NCBI GenBank assembly: GCA_963784415.1
Contig: CAWARK010000014.1
Coordinates: forward strand, 496,001 to 560,000
Source: UBA7672 sp963784415
GTDB lineage: Bacteria; Pseudomonadota; Alphaproteobacteria; Caulobacterales; Hyphomonadaceae
Reading direction: 5' to 3'
DNA: 64,000 nt
The notes below the pieces were generated by a model, which searched no databases, was not told where the DNA came from, and saw nothing but the letters and a program-made list of their open reading frames with translations. This document shows positions 47,763-56,708 of this stretch, one piece after another; position 1 is the stretch's first letter, and the number at the start of each line of letters is the position of its first letter. A program made the position numbers and the translations under genes.

Positions 47763-49428
47763 TCAGCGCGTCGACGCTTGCGTCTGGTAGCGGATCGTCG
47801 CGTCGCTGTTGGCGGGGACAGTCAGCCGGAAGATCGGCTGGCCGTTCTTCTGCGCGACCGGATGGTCTGCCTTCACGATCTCCTGGCCGCTGAACACGTA
47901 GACGCGGACTTCGACCTGCACGGCGTAGGGCTGGGCGTTGGTGATTTCCACGCGCGTGACTTCACTGATGCTTGCGCCCTTGCGGCTGACTTTGCCGGGC
48001 AGGAACGGAAGGGTGGCGCGCGGTGTGATGTCCCTGGATTCGGAGACCTGACGCGATTGCACGGCAGAGCCACCAGGGAAACGGAGTTCGGTTTCCTCAT
48101 TGATCGCGAGGTCGCGCAGGTTCGTCTGGCCCGCCATCATCCGTTGCGCCGTCGCACCGCTGCCGACAGTCTCGAAGGCGGCGACCCGGCCTGAGGGCAG
48201 CGGCACGCCGAGATTGTTCTTCTTGTCGTTCGTCGTGCGCAGGACGACTTCCATGGGGCGATAGTCGTTCTGATTGTTGGCTGAGTAAGACACCTCGTGG
48301 ATCTTGATGACGGGCACTGCCGTCTGGTCAAGAAACCGGACCTGCTTGGACTGGCGGCTTGCCACCGTCGTGCGGTCAGGCACGCGATAGAGTTTGAGAT
48401 CGCCGAGGTCTTCCTGCTCGGCCGCCTTGGCGTCACCCATGACTGCTTGGGGGGCCATGGGTGGGGGGGGAGGGGGCGGGGGGGGTGCTGGCATGGCCAT
48501 GGCGACGCGGCTGTCGTAGCGGTAGGGGTCGAAGCCGAGGGGGAAGGCGCGCTCGATGTAGACCGTCTTCGGGCGTGTCGCTGGTGGAGCCTTGCGGCCA
48601 GCAGCGGGCGAGGATGGGCTGGCCGAGGCTGATGGGCTCGATATAGCCCGTCGTGCGGTTCAGCTTGCCGGCGACAACCTGCACGCGGGCGTTCGCGAAG
48701 CTCGTGCCATTGCCATTGGCGAGCGTCAGCCAGGCGCCGAGATCCAGCTTCTTGCCTGTCGAGGCCATGTTGGCGGTGTAGTCCGCCGACCAGTCAAAGC
48801 CGCGCGCGAGATAGGAGAGCTGGACCACAGCCTCGATCGGCTTGTCGGTGCGTGTGAGCACGGAGAGCGTCGGCCTGGCGGACAGACCCGTTGTGGTTGC
48901 ACTAAAGCTGAACGTCTCCGGCATGCCGGAGCAGCGCAGGGCCTCGATGCCGTCGGGCGTTTCGAACACCACGCCGCCCCCGGCGCCGGAGCGGACCTTG
49001 CCGTCGACGCGCGTGGTCTTGCCCGTCGCGGGATCCGTGCGGGCCAGCATCACGCGGCCATCGCGATCAGCGGCGGCGTCCACCAGTGCGGAAGGGCTGA
49101 GCAGGGCGGCGTCGCGATTCTTCTCGACCACGCCCGAGGGCAGGCCGGTGACGATGGCGGAAACGGGCTCGATGCCATCCGCCACGCCTTCGAAGCGCAG
49201 GCGATGCTCGCCAGCCGGGATGATGACGCGGCGCGTTTCGGTGATGAACGCGAAACCGTAGAGGTTGTTGAGATCGAAGCCGCCAGCTCGACGATAGGGG
49301 TCGCGATAGACCGTCACCGACAGGTCTGTCGGTGCGCTGGCCTTGACGTCCTGCGCGACAGCGGCGGGAGCCGCTGCGATGGCGGCCAGGGCGGCGGTGA
49401 CGAGGCCAAGCAGGCGTACTGTGCGCAT
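47763..49428 (-). CDS. DUF4139-domain exported protein, third of three (frameshifted)
   Basis: The reconstructed protein has 554 residues and a signal peptide (cut near AAVAQD). The N-terminal part (LSVTVYRDPYRRAGGFDLNN, then ITETRRVIIPAGEHRLRFEGVAD) and the DUF4139 core (DLGDLKLYRVPDRTTVASRQSKQV) match the preceding paralogue closely. An extra base at about 48570 breaks the frame after STSDTP; without it KTVYIERAFPLGFDP follows. A run of nine prolines sits at the joint and is coded by long G tracts (48463-48487), a spot prone to errors. Its start overlaps the upstream stop (TGATG). Function unknown; probably periplasmic. Confidence 0.8.
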
Positions 49429-51095
49429 CAGTAGGACTGCACTGTCTGGTAGCGGATGTTCAGCGTGTCGTTGGCCGGGATGGTGACCTTGAAGATCGGC
49501 TGGCCGTTCTTCCTGCCGGGCGTCACGTCGGATCTCGCGATTTCCTGACCGTCGTCGAGATCGATACGGACTTCGACCTGCACCGGATAGGGACGGGCGT
49601 TGCTGAGTTCGATCAGGTTCACTTCGCTGACCGTGCGGCCGGACACGCGCACGCCGGGGATTGGGCGAAGCGACGGGCGGGTGCGGGTGATCGCGGTGCT
49701 TTCATTGGTCTGGCCGGCCTGAATGTCCGGGCCGCCGGTGAGGCGGAGTTCGGTTTCCTCGTCGATGGCAAGATCGCGCAGCGTGGTCTCGCCGGCGAGC
49801 AGGCGCTGGGCCGTTGCGCCGCTTCCGGACTGCTCGAACACCATGACGCGGCCGGAGGGCAGCGGTATGCCGAGTTCGTTCTTCTTGTCGTTCTTCGTGC
49901 GGAGGATGAGGTCGAGCGGCTCGAAGTCGCTGTCGCTGTCGGCGTACAGTCGGGCTTCGTAGATCTTCGCCACGGGCACGGCTTCGGCGTCGATCATCCG
50001 AACCTGTTTCGACTGGCGGCTCGAGATCGTGGTGCGATCGGGCACCCGGTAGAGTTTCAGATCTCCGAGGTCTTCCTGTTCTGCGAGCCTGCTGCCCGTG
50101 ACGATGACCGGATCCCCCCGACCGTCGTCTGCCATTGCCGACTTCATCGCGGCCGTAGGCGCGGGCATCGCCTCTGCGTAGCGGCGGAGGCGCTCGGGAT
50201 CGAAGCCCAGCGGGAAGGCGCGTTCGATGTAGATCGGATCGGGGTTGTCGCTTGTCGAGCCCTGGGGCCAGCACTGGGCGAGCAAGGGCTGGCCGAGGCT
50301 GATCGGTTCGATCTCACCACTTTCGCGGTTGAGACGGCCGGCGACGATCTGGACGCGAGCGTTGGGGAACGACATGCCATTGCCGTTGGCAAGCGTGATC
50401 CAGGCGCCGAGATTCATCTTGCCGGGCTTTGCGGCCATGTTGGCGACGTAGTCGGCGGACCAGTCGAAGCCGCGCGCGAGATAGGAGATCTGCACCACTG
50501 CCTCGATCGTCTTGTCGGTGCTCGTGAGGACGGAAAGCGTGGGCTGGGCGGAGAGGCCCGTGCCGGTTGAGGAGAAGCTGAAGGTTTCCGGCATGCCGGA
50601 GCAGCGGAGGGCCTCGACACCATCAGGCGTTTCGAAGACGACACCGTTCGCAGCCTGCGAGCGGATCCTGCCTTCAACGCGCGTGGTCTTGCCTGTCGCG
50701 GGATCGGTGCGGGCAAGGAGGACGCGGCCCTGCTGGGCTTCCGCCGAGTCGATGAGTGCCGAGGGGCTGAGCAAGGCCGCGTCACGGTTCTTCTCGATCA
50801 CGCCGGAGGGCAGGCCGGTCACGATGGCGGAGGCGGGTTCGATGCCGTCGGCGACGCCTTCGAAGCGGAGGCGATGCTGGCCCGGTTCCAGCTTCACGCG
50901 GCGGGTTTCGGTGATGAGGGCGAAACCGTTCAGGTTGTTGAGATCGAAGCCGCCTTCGTCGCGGTTGGGATCGCGATAGACCGTCACGGACAAGTCCACC
51001 GGCGGCGAGGCCAGCACGTCCTGCGCCAGCGCGACCGGGGCCGCGCCGAGGCCGGAGAGTCCGGCAAGGATGAGCCAGCTGAACGCCCGGCGCAT
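49428..51095 (-). CDS. DUF4139-domain exported protein, second of three
   Basis: The 555-residue protein has a signal peptide (cut near APVALAQD) and the same two-part layout as the third gene: an N-terminal module ending near CWPQGSTSDNPDPIYIERAFP and a DUF4139 module of beta strands (LKLYRVPDRTTISSRQSKQVRM, then LDLILRTKNDKKNELGIPLPSG). By eye it is well over half identical to the third copy. Between the modules it has DPVIVTGSRLAEQE, which looks like the TonB-box region of receptors. ATG at 51095 is chosen; a start nine codons upstream lacks a signal-like sequence. The gap to the first gene is 10 bp. Confidence 0.85.
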   Translation of the reverse strand: MRRAFSWLILAGLSGLGAAPVALAQDVLASPPVDLSVTVYRDPNRDEGGFDLNNLNGFALITETRRVKLEPGQHRLRFEGVADGIEPASAIVTGLPSGVIEKNRDAALLSPSALIDSAEAQQGRVLLARTDPATGKTTRVEGRIRSQAANGVVFETPDGVEALRCSGMPETFSFSSTGTGLSAQPTLSVLTSTDKTIEAVVQISYLARGFDWSADYVANMAAKPGKMNLGAWITLANGNGMSFPNARVQIVAGRLNRESGEIEPISLGQPLLAQCWPQGSTSDNPDPIYIERAFPLGFDPERLRRYAEAMPAPTAAMKSAMADDGRGDPVIVTGSRLAEQEDLGDLKLYRVPDRTTISSRQSKQVRMIDAEAVPVAKIYEARLYADSDSDFEPLDLILRTKNDKKNELGIPLPSGRVMVFEQSGSGATAQRLLAGETTLRDLAIDEETELRLTGGPDIQAGQTNESTAITRTRPSLRPIPGVRVSGRTVSEVNLIELSNARPYPVQVEVRIDLDDGQEIARSDVTPGRKNGQPIFKVTIPANDTLNIRYQTVQSY

Positions 51096-51105
51096 GCGCT
51101 TGCCC

Positions 51106-52500
51106 CTAGTATGTGGAGTCAAAAACAGCCGTGACGTCGATCGAGCCGTTGGCGGGAACAGTCACCGTCCATTCCGCCATGTCGGCGTTGGGGCGCGTGC
51201 TCTTCAGGCTTTCCTTCTCGATCTTTGTATCGCCCCAGAGGCCATCCTGCTGAAGGGCGACGACCACCGCTTTCGGGCTGGCGTTGGAGAGCGTGTACTT
51301 CATCGACGTTTTCCAGCGACGCACACCGGCTTTCTCGCGCTTCTCGACGACGGGCTTCACCTTCACGTCGAAGGCATCGCCGGTGGACAGCGAAAGCGTG
51401 GAGCCCATCGGCGTATGGTCGATCTCGCTCTCGCCGATGAATTGCGGATCGCCCTTGCGGTCGCGCATGTAGAAGCGGAGCACGCCGGCAGGCAGCTGGT
51501 CGCCGAGGCCCTTGGCCGAGCCGGTCGAGAATTTGTAGACCGTCTTCGCGCTCTGCGGCTCTTCCTGCGTGCCCATCCAGTAGTTGCGGAATTCATAGCC
51601 GTGTTCGGCGGGCACGCCGTGCACGTCGAGGAAGCTGACCTGCTTGGTCTGCTGGTTGGCGATCGTGGTGCGCTCTGCCAGCGGATAGAGATAGAAATCG
51701 CCAAGGCGTTCGCGATCACCCGTCTCGGTGCCGGCCTGGACGAGCTGCGGACGGTTCTGGCGGCCGTATTGCGGGCCATCATTGTACTGGCCCGCGCGGT
51801 TCGGGGTGCCGGCGACAAGCGTCGTCGCGGCGTTGTCGTAGGTCGTGCCGCTGGAATTGGTGAGCGTGACCCAGCCCTGCACGTCGATCTTGCCAGCCGC
51901 GTCGTCGAACAGCGCCACATAGTCAGCGCGCCAGCCGAGGCCGGAGGTGAGATAGCTGAGCGTCGCCGGGCGCGAGCCGCGCTTGTCGCCGTTGACGGTG
52001 ACGGACAGCGTCGGCTTCGAGCGGAGGTTTTCGGGCACCTTGTCGAAGATCACGCGCACGGGCAGGCCATCATCGCGCAGCACTTCGATGCGGTCGCCGA
52101 TCTTGAGGACGACGCCATTGTTGGTCGCCAGCACTTCGGCCTGCTCGCGGGTTTCCTGGCCGTTGGCGGGATTGACGCGCACGATGGTGACGACGCTGCC
52201 GACCGCCTTCTCCATCAGCTTGGCGGGGGTGAGCAGGTCGAAATCGAAATTCTGTTCGACGATGGAGACGCCGTTGGCGGCGAGAGAGACTGTCTCAGGC
52301 CGGATCTGGGCGGAGACGCCGGGGAATTCGACGCGCTGTCGACCGCCGGTGATGTCGATGGGTCGCTTGTCCTGCACGAGCGCCAGATCGTCCGCATAGA
52401 TCGTAACGGACAGCGCCTTGTCCTGCGCGAAAGCCATGGGCGCGAAGGCGGGCAGGCCGAGCAAAGCGCATGTTGCGACTGCGGTGATAGCCAGCTTCAT
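51106..52500 (-). CDS. DUF4139-domain exported protein, first of three
   Basis: The 464-residue protein has a signal peptide (cut near APMAFAQD). Features shared with the two downstream paralogues include LSVTIYADDLALVQDKR, SYLTSGLGWRADYVALFDD, GDFYLYPLAERTTIANQQTKQVSFLD and a C-terminal beta domain ending IDVTAVFDSTY. It lacks the proline linker and is more distant from them than they are from each other. ATG at 52500 has GGAGGG 6 nt before, a strong start for the whole operon. Family members are exported beta-rich proteins; a molecular role is not established. Confidence 0.86.
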   Translation of the reverse strand: MKLAITAVATCALLGLPAFAPMAFAQDKALSVTIYADDLALVQDKRPIDITGGRQRVEFPGVSAQIRPETVSLAANGVSIVEQNFDFDLLTPAKLMEKAVGSVVTIVRVNPANGQETREQAEVLATNNGVVLKIGDRIEVLRDDGLPVRVIFDKVPENLRSKPTLSVTVNGDKRGSRPATLSYLTSGLGWRADYVALFDDAAGKIDVQGWVTLTNSSGTTYDNAATTLVAGTPNRAGQYNDGPQYGRQNRPQLVQAGTETGDRERLGDFYLYPLAERTTIANQQTKQVSFLDVHGVPAEHGYEFRNYWMGTQEEPQSAKTVYKFSTGSAKGLGDQLPAGVLRFYMRDRKGDPQFIGESEIDHTPMGSTLSLSTGDAFDVKVKPVVEKREKAGVRRWKTSMKYTLSNASPKAVVVALQQDGLWGDTKIEKESLKSTRPNADMAEWTVTVPANGSIDVTAVFDSTY

Positions 52501-52623
52501 GTTGATCCCTCCAACGATGTGAAGAGAGATTACACAGGTAGTCTGGCCGGTGGGAAGGAGAATTCGAGGCGTTCCTGTGTTCAAGCCAGCAGAAACGCCC
52601 CGGTATCCAGAGGGGCAGTAGCG

Positions 52624-53908
52624 TCAGACGGCTTTGAGGCGCGCGTGCCGCTTCTTGCCGACCGAGAGTCGCGCGGTTCCGTCTGCGTCGAGGGCGGCTT
52701 CGGTAAGTGACAGTTTTTCGTCGGTGACCGGCTCTCCGTTCAGCTTCACGGCGTTGGCCGTGATCTGGCGGCGCGCATCGCCCTTCGAATCGACCAGCCC
52801 TGCGGCCAGCAGTGCATCCGTGATCGGATAACCGGCGGCGAGTGTGACGCGCGCGACCTCAAAGGTCGGCATGCCTTCGGAGGAGCCGCCGCCCTTGAAG
52901 ATGGCTTCGGCCGCTGCAGCAGCTTTCGTTCGCTTCTTCCTCGCCATGCAGCATGCCTGTCGCGACATCAGCGAGGCGTTTCTTGGCGTCGTTGATGGCG
53001 GCGCCTTCAGCTTTCGCATGAAGACTGATTTCGCTTTCGGGGAGATCCGTGAACAGGCGCATGAACTTCGCCACGTCCGCATCTTCCGTGTTGCGCCAGA
53101 ACTGCCAGTAGTCGAAGGGCGAGCGCATCTCCGGGTTGAGCCACACAGCGCCATCGGCGGTCTTGCCCATCTTGCCGCCCGACGCGGTGGTGATCAGCGG
53201 CGTGGTGACGCCGAACACGTGCTTGTCGACGATGCGGCGCGTGAGGTCGATGCCGTTGACGATGTTGCCCCACTGATCGGAGCCGCCCATCTGGATGCGG
53301 CAGTCGTACGTGCGCGCCAGCTCCATGAAGTCGTAGGCCTGCAGCAGCATGTAGTTGAATTCGAGGAAGGTGTACGGCTCGTTGTTGCGCAAGCGGCGGT
53401 CCACCGTCTCCTGCGCGATCATCTTGTTGATGGTGAAGTGCTTGCCGTAGTCGCGCAGGAATTCGATGTAGTTGATCTGGTCGAGCCATTCGGCGTTGTC
53501 GATCATGATCGCGTCGGTCGTCTTCGGATCGAACATGTTGCCGGGCGCGAACTTCAGGAACGGCTCGAAGTTCGTCTTGATCAGCGCCATGTTGGCGGCG
53601 ATTTCCTCGACCGTGAGGATCGGGCGCGATTTTTCCTTGTCGGTCGGATCGCCGACTTTGGTGGTGCCGCCGCCCATCAGGACGATGGGCTTGCCGCCGG
53701 CCTGCTGAAGGCGGCGCAGGTTCATGATCTGCACGAGGCTGCCGACGTGCAGCGACTTCGCGGTGGCGTCGAAGCCGATATAGCCGGTGGGCACACCTGA
53801 AGCTGCGTAGGCGTCGAGGCCCTTCTCGTCGGTGAGCTGGTAGACGTGGCCACGGCCGATCATTTGCCGGAGGAAGGCGGACGTCTGGGCTGATGCATCG
53901 AGGGTCAC
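52624..53908 (-). CDS. tyrS: Tyrosyl-tRNA synthetase (frameshifted)
   Basis: TyrS charges tRNA-Tyr. The reconstructed protein has 427 residues, the normal length: a class I catalytic domain with the HIGH-like HVGS in TAKSLHVGSLVQIMNL and the KMSKS-like KMGKT in ASGGKMGKTADGAVW, then a C-terminal S4 RNA-binding domain (DSKGDARRQITANAVKLNGE). One extra base at about 52926-52930 breaks the frame after TGMLHGEEEA; without it TKAAAAAEAIFKGGGSSEG follows. GTG at 53908 has AGGAG 8 nt before. The 193 bp upstream hold no gene and should contain its promoter. Confidence 0.93.
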
Positions 53909-54101
53909 GAGAGAGGCTCCTGGTAGGTCGTGTCGACCGGAGGCCATCTCACATAGCCGCCGGGTTGGGCGGCATGCTTGGTCGCACCGCCGCTAGATGA
54001 GCGAGCGGCAATAATACGCGGAGAGGGTGGCGCGGTGCGACATGGATTGGGTGATACGGGCGTGAAACTACTGGGTCAAGCAGCGACACGCGTCCGGGTC
54101 T

Positions 54102-54896
54102 TTACCGCCTGTTCTGCGCCAGCGCCGCGCAGGACGAGAAGCCGATTGGCCCCTGTTCGTCGTGCAACCGGCAGTGGCCCAGCGCGACACCCTCGGCGCT
54201 CTGGTGGTCGGCGACTTCGTAGCCGATCCATTCGCTGACCGGCAGGCGATGGAGATAGAGCGTCACATCGGAATTGATGAAGTCGAGCCCGGACTCCGAG
54301 CCGTTCGATGTGGGGCTGGTGTAGTCGACGCCGGTGGCGACGCGGCTGAAGGGTGTGTAGGGCTCGCCGCCGACAAGCGGGCGCAGTTCGCGTAGCCAGG
54401 TGCGGCGCGGTCCGGGCGCGCGCAGGCCGTGCGCTGGCGTGAAGCCGGGCGGAAGAATCGGCCGCATCTCCCACTTGTCGGTGAAGGGTTTTGCCAGCGG
54501 TGGCACGTTGTCGGGCGCTGGCGCGTCCCACGGCGCGGGCGACCAGAGCGACACCTCCGGCTGCTGCCCCCGGCGCAGCAACTGGCACGAGGCGCGAGCA
54601 GACGAGACGCCGCCGGAGAACAGCTCCGCCTCCACCACCTTGATGCGCCCGCCCTGCCGCACGAGCCGGGTGACGACCGTGATCGGGTCAAGCTCAGGCA
54701 GGCGATAAAGATCGGCCGTCAGCCGCGCGGGCTGAAGGTTGGGTTCGCCGAACTGCTGCTCGATGACGTGGGCGAACAGCCCAACCATCACGCGCGCATG
54801 CAGATTGCCTGTCGGCCGCCACCAGCCATTGGCCTGCAGCGTGGGCGTGTAGCTGTCGCCGTCGCGGTGGAAGAAGGGTTCTGGCGTCTCGGACAT
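54102..54896 (-). CDS. Thioesterase-family protein (double hot-dog, TesB-like)
   Basis: The 264-residue cytoplasmic protein starts with the TesB-like FFHRDGDSYTPTLQANGWWRPTGNLHARVMVGLF, has the hot-dog core PITVVTRLVRQGGRIKVVEAELFSGG (first domain) and SGLDFINSDVTLYLHRLP with SEWIGYEV (second domain). It probably hydrolyses acyl-CoA thioesters. The Asp in GLDFIN/HQSAEG region may be catalytic, as in TesB, but I cannot place it firmly. It is 42 bp from the next gene upstream. Confidence 0.82.
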   Translation of the reverse strand: MSETPEPFFHRDGDSYTPTLQANGWWRPTGNLHARVMVGLFAHVIEQQFGEPNLQPARLTADLYRLPELDPITVVTRLVRQGGRIKVVEAELFSGGVSSARASCQLLRRGQQPEVSLWSPAPWDAPAPDNVPPLAKPFTDKWEMRPILPPGFTPAHGLRAPGPRRTWLRELRPLVGGEPYTPFSRVATGVDYTSPTSNGSESGLDFINSDVTLYLHRLPVSEWIGYEVADHQSAEGVALGHCRLHDEQGPIGFSSCAALAQNRR

Positions 54897-54938
54897 GGCG
54901 CCGAGAGTTGCCCGACACATCGGGCCGCGGCAAGCGTC

Positions 54939-55283
54939 TTACGTCTGCGTATCGTAGCCATCCGGCAAGGGGCCGTAGCCGAGCTCGACATCGAACGCGG
55001 CCAGTTGCTGGCCGACGCCCTGCAGGAGCTGGTGCGCGATTTCGGTTGGTTCGAACTGCTGGATGATCCCGATCTTGCGCGTGCGGCCTACGCCATCGGG
55101 CAAGGCCGCGTCGAGCTGACCGCTCTGCATGAAGCCGAGATAAGCGCCGACCTTGCTCTGAAGCGCGTTCATGTGCGCGACGACATCGGACCAGTCGAGA
55201 TGATCAGAAATGATCATCAGCGCATAACCCGTCTCCGGCTCGATACCCAGCGCGTCGATTGTGCCTGCGTCGTCGATTGCCAT
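54939..55283 (-). CDS. DUF6572-type protein
   Basis: The 114-residue protein begins DAGTIDALGIEPETGYALMIISDHLDWSDVVAHMNALQSKVGAYL, the pattern of DUF6572 proteins, small cytoplasmic proteins of unknown function. The C-terminal half has RKIGIIQQFEPTEIAHQLL. It lies between the thioesterase and hydrolase genes in the same direction with short gaps of 42 and 45 bp, so the three are probably one transcript. Confidence 0.65.
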   Translation of the reverse strand: MAIDDAGTIDALGIEPETGYALMIISDHLDWSDVVAHMNALQSKVGAYLGFMQSGQLDAALPDGVGRTRKIGIIQQFEPTEIAHQLLQGVGQQLAAFDVELGYGPLPDGYDTQT

Positions 55284-55328
55284 GCCCGTCCCCTGATAGA
55301 CCTGTCCCCCCGACTGGCTGATGCGGGG

Positions 55329-56053
55329 TCAGCTCTGCGGTTTCGGCGCCGGCAGCGCCTTTGCAGCGTCCTTGATGGCCTTCGCCTCGGCGGCTTCCTT
55401 CTGCGCCTTCTCGAACGCCTTCATGCGCTTCTTGAGATAGGCGGACGACGTCTTCTCGAGCTCTTCGAGCTTGCCCTGGAAGAAGTGGTTGGCGCCGGGC
55501 ACGTTGGCGCGCTCGATGACTTCGCCCTTCTGCACGCGCACCTTTGTCAGCGAGCGGTCGATGTCCGACGGCGGCGCGACAATGTCCTTCTCGCCGGCGA
55601 GGATGATGCCCGAGGCCGGGCACGGCGCGAGGAAGGCGAGGTCGTAGTGGTTGGCGGGCGGCGCCACGGCGACGAAGCCGTCGATCTCCGGCCGGCGCAT
55701 CAGAAGCTGCAGGCAGATGTAGGCGCCGAAGCCGGAGCCCGCGACCCAGCACTGGCTCGGCGCTTCGTTGAGCTGTTCGAGGTGATCGAGCACGTAGGCG
55801 GCGTCGGAAAGTTCCGCCACGCCGGCGTCGAACGTGCCCTGGCTGCGTCCCACGCCGCGGAAGTTGAAGCGCATGGTGGAGAAGCCGTGGGCTGCGAACA
55901 TCTCGAACAGGGTGATCGTCACCGGGTCCTGCATGGTGCCGCCGGCTTTGGGGTGGGGGTGGAGGATGAGGGCGATGGGGGGTTTTCACCCGGCGCCCGC
56001 GTGTACCGCGCCTCGATCCGGCCTGCGGGTCCGGAAATGATCAGTTCGCCCAT
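55329..56053 (-). CDS. Alpha/beta hydrolase (frameshifted)
   Basis: The reconstructed protein has 241 residues. It starts MGELIISGPAGRIEARY and has HPHPKAGGTMQDPV, FNFRGVGRSQGTFD, the elbow-like WVAGSGFGAYICLQL near 100, a catalytic acid near GEKDIVAPP and His in VPGANHFFQGKL. The 45-residue tail is Lys/Ala/Glu-rich and probably helical. The G6 run at 55977-55982 appears one base short; adding one makes ENPPIALILHPHPK continuous. It is divergent from the Rrf2 regulator, and this pairing recurs beside suf genes in other alphaproteobacteria. Confidence 0.85.
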
Positions 56054-56232
56054 GGTGCGCTCGCGGTGGCTGTCGGAACCGGCGCAACGGGATGTGGTGC
56101 GCCCAAGGGGGCCGACAAACACTATTTCGGGTTCGGAATTCAAGCTTTTCGTGTGATCCGCCCCAGATTGAGGAACGTAACCATCACGGCCGCGGGGTAT
56201 TTCCCCCGTCCGGCCACCGACCGGGAGACGTT

Positions 56233-56697
56233 ATGCGGGTTAGTTCCAAGGGCCGTTATGCCGTCGTCGCGCTGCTGGATGTAGCCCAAAACTCCACCGT
56301 TCGGCCTGCTTCCCTTGCCGACGTGGCCTCCCGGCAGAAAATTTCCCTGTCTTATCTGGAGCAACTTTTTGCTCACCTGCGCCGCGCAGGGCTGGTTGGA
56401 GCCTCTCGCGGACCGGGTGGAGGCTATCGCCTGCAGCGTCCGGCGGCGGAAATCAGCGTCCTGGAGGTTTTTCAGGCGGTTGAAGACGTCGCCAACACCC
56501 CGAGCGAGGGTATTTCCCGCGACTGGACCGACGGCCCCGCCGCGGACCTATGGGCGTCCCTGGACGATCACATTTCCAAGTTCCTCGAGAAGACCAGCCT
56601 CGCGGACCTGATCGCCGAGGAAACGGACGGAACTGCGGTCTTCCGGACCATTCCAGAGGCCCGGTCAGGCCTGTCGGGCGCCGGTAAACTGGCGTAA
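56233..56697 (+). CDS. iscR: Rrf2/IscR-family regulator lacking cysteines
   Basis: The 154-residue protein heads the Fe-S operon. Its winged helix starts MRVSSKGRYAVVALLDVA, and the recognition part is KISLSYLEQLFAHLRRAGLVGASRGPGGGYRL. IscR senses a [2Fe-2S] cluster through three cysteines near residues 92-104; here that stretch reads DVANTPSEGISRDWTDG and the whole protein has no cysteine. It therefore cannot hold a cluster in the usual way. It may be a constitutive or apo-form-like regulator, or sense something else. ATG at 56233 has GGGAG 7 nt before. The next gene starts 11 bp after the stop. Confidence 0.88.
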   Translation: MRVSSKGRYAVVALLDVAQNSTVRPASLADVASRQKISLSYLEQLFAHLRRAGLVGASRGPGGGYRLQRPAAEISVLEVFQAVEDVANTPSEGISRDWTDGPAADLWASLDDHISKFLEKTSLADLIAEETDGTAVFRTIPEARSGLSGAGKLA

Positions 56698-56708
56698 GAG
56701 CCGGGGCA

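Noticed and set aside
48463..48490. Simple-sequence contingency locus (G tracts) switching the third DUF4139 gene
   Set aside because: The tracts code for prolines in frame, and the frame break is about 80 bp away in ordinary sequence. The general error pattern of the window explains it better than phase variation.
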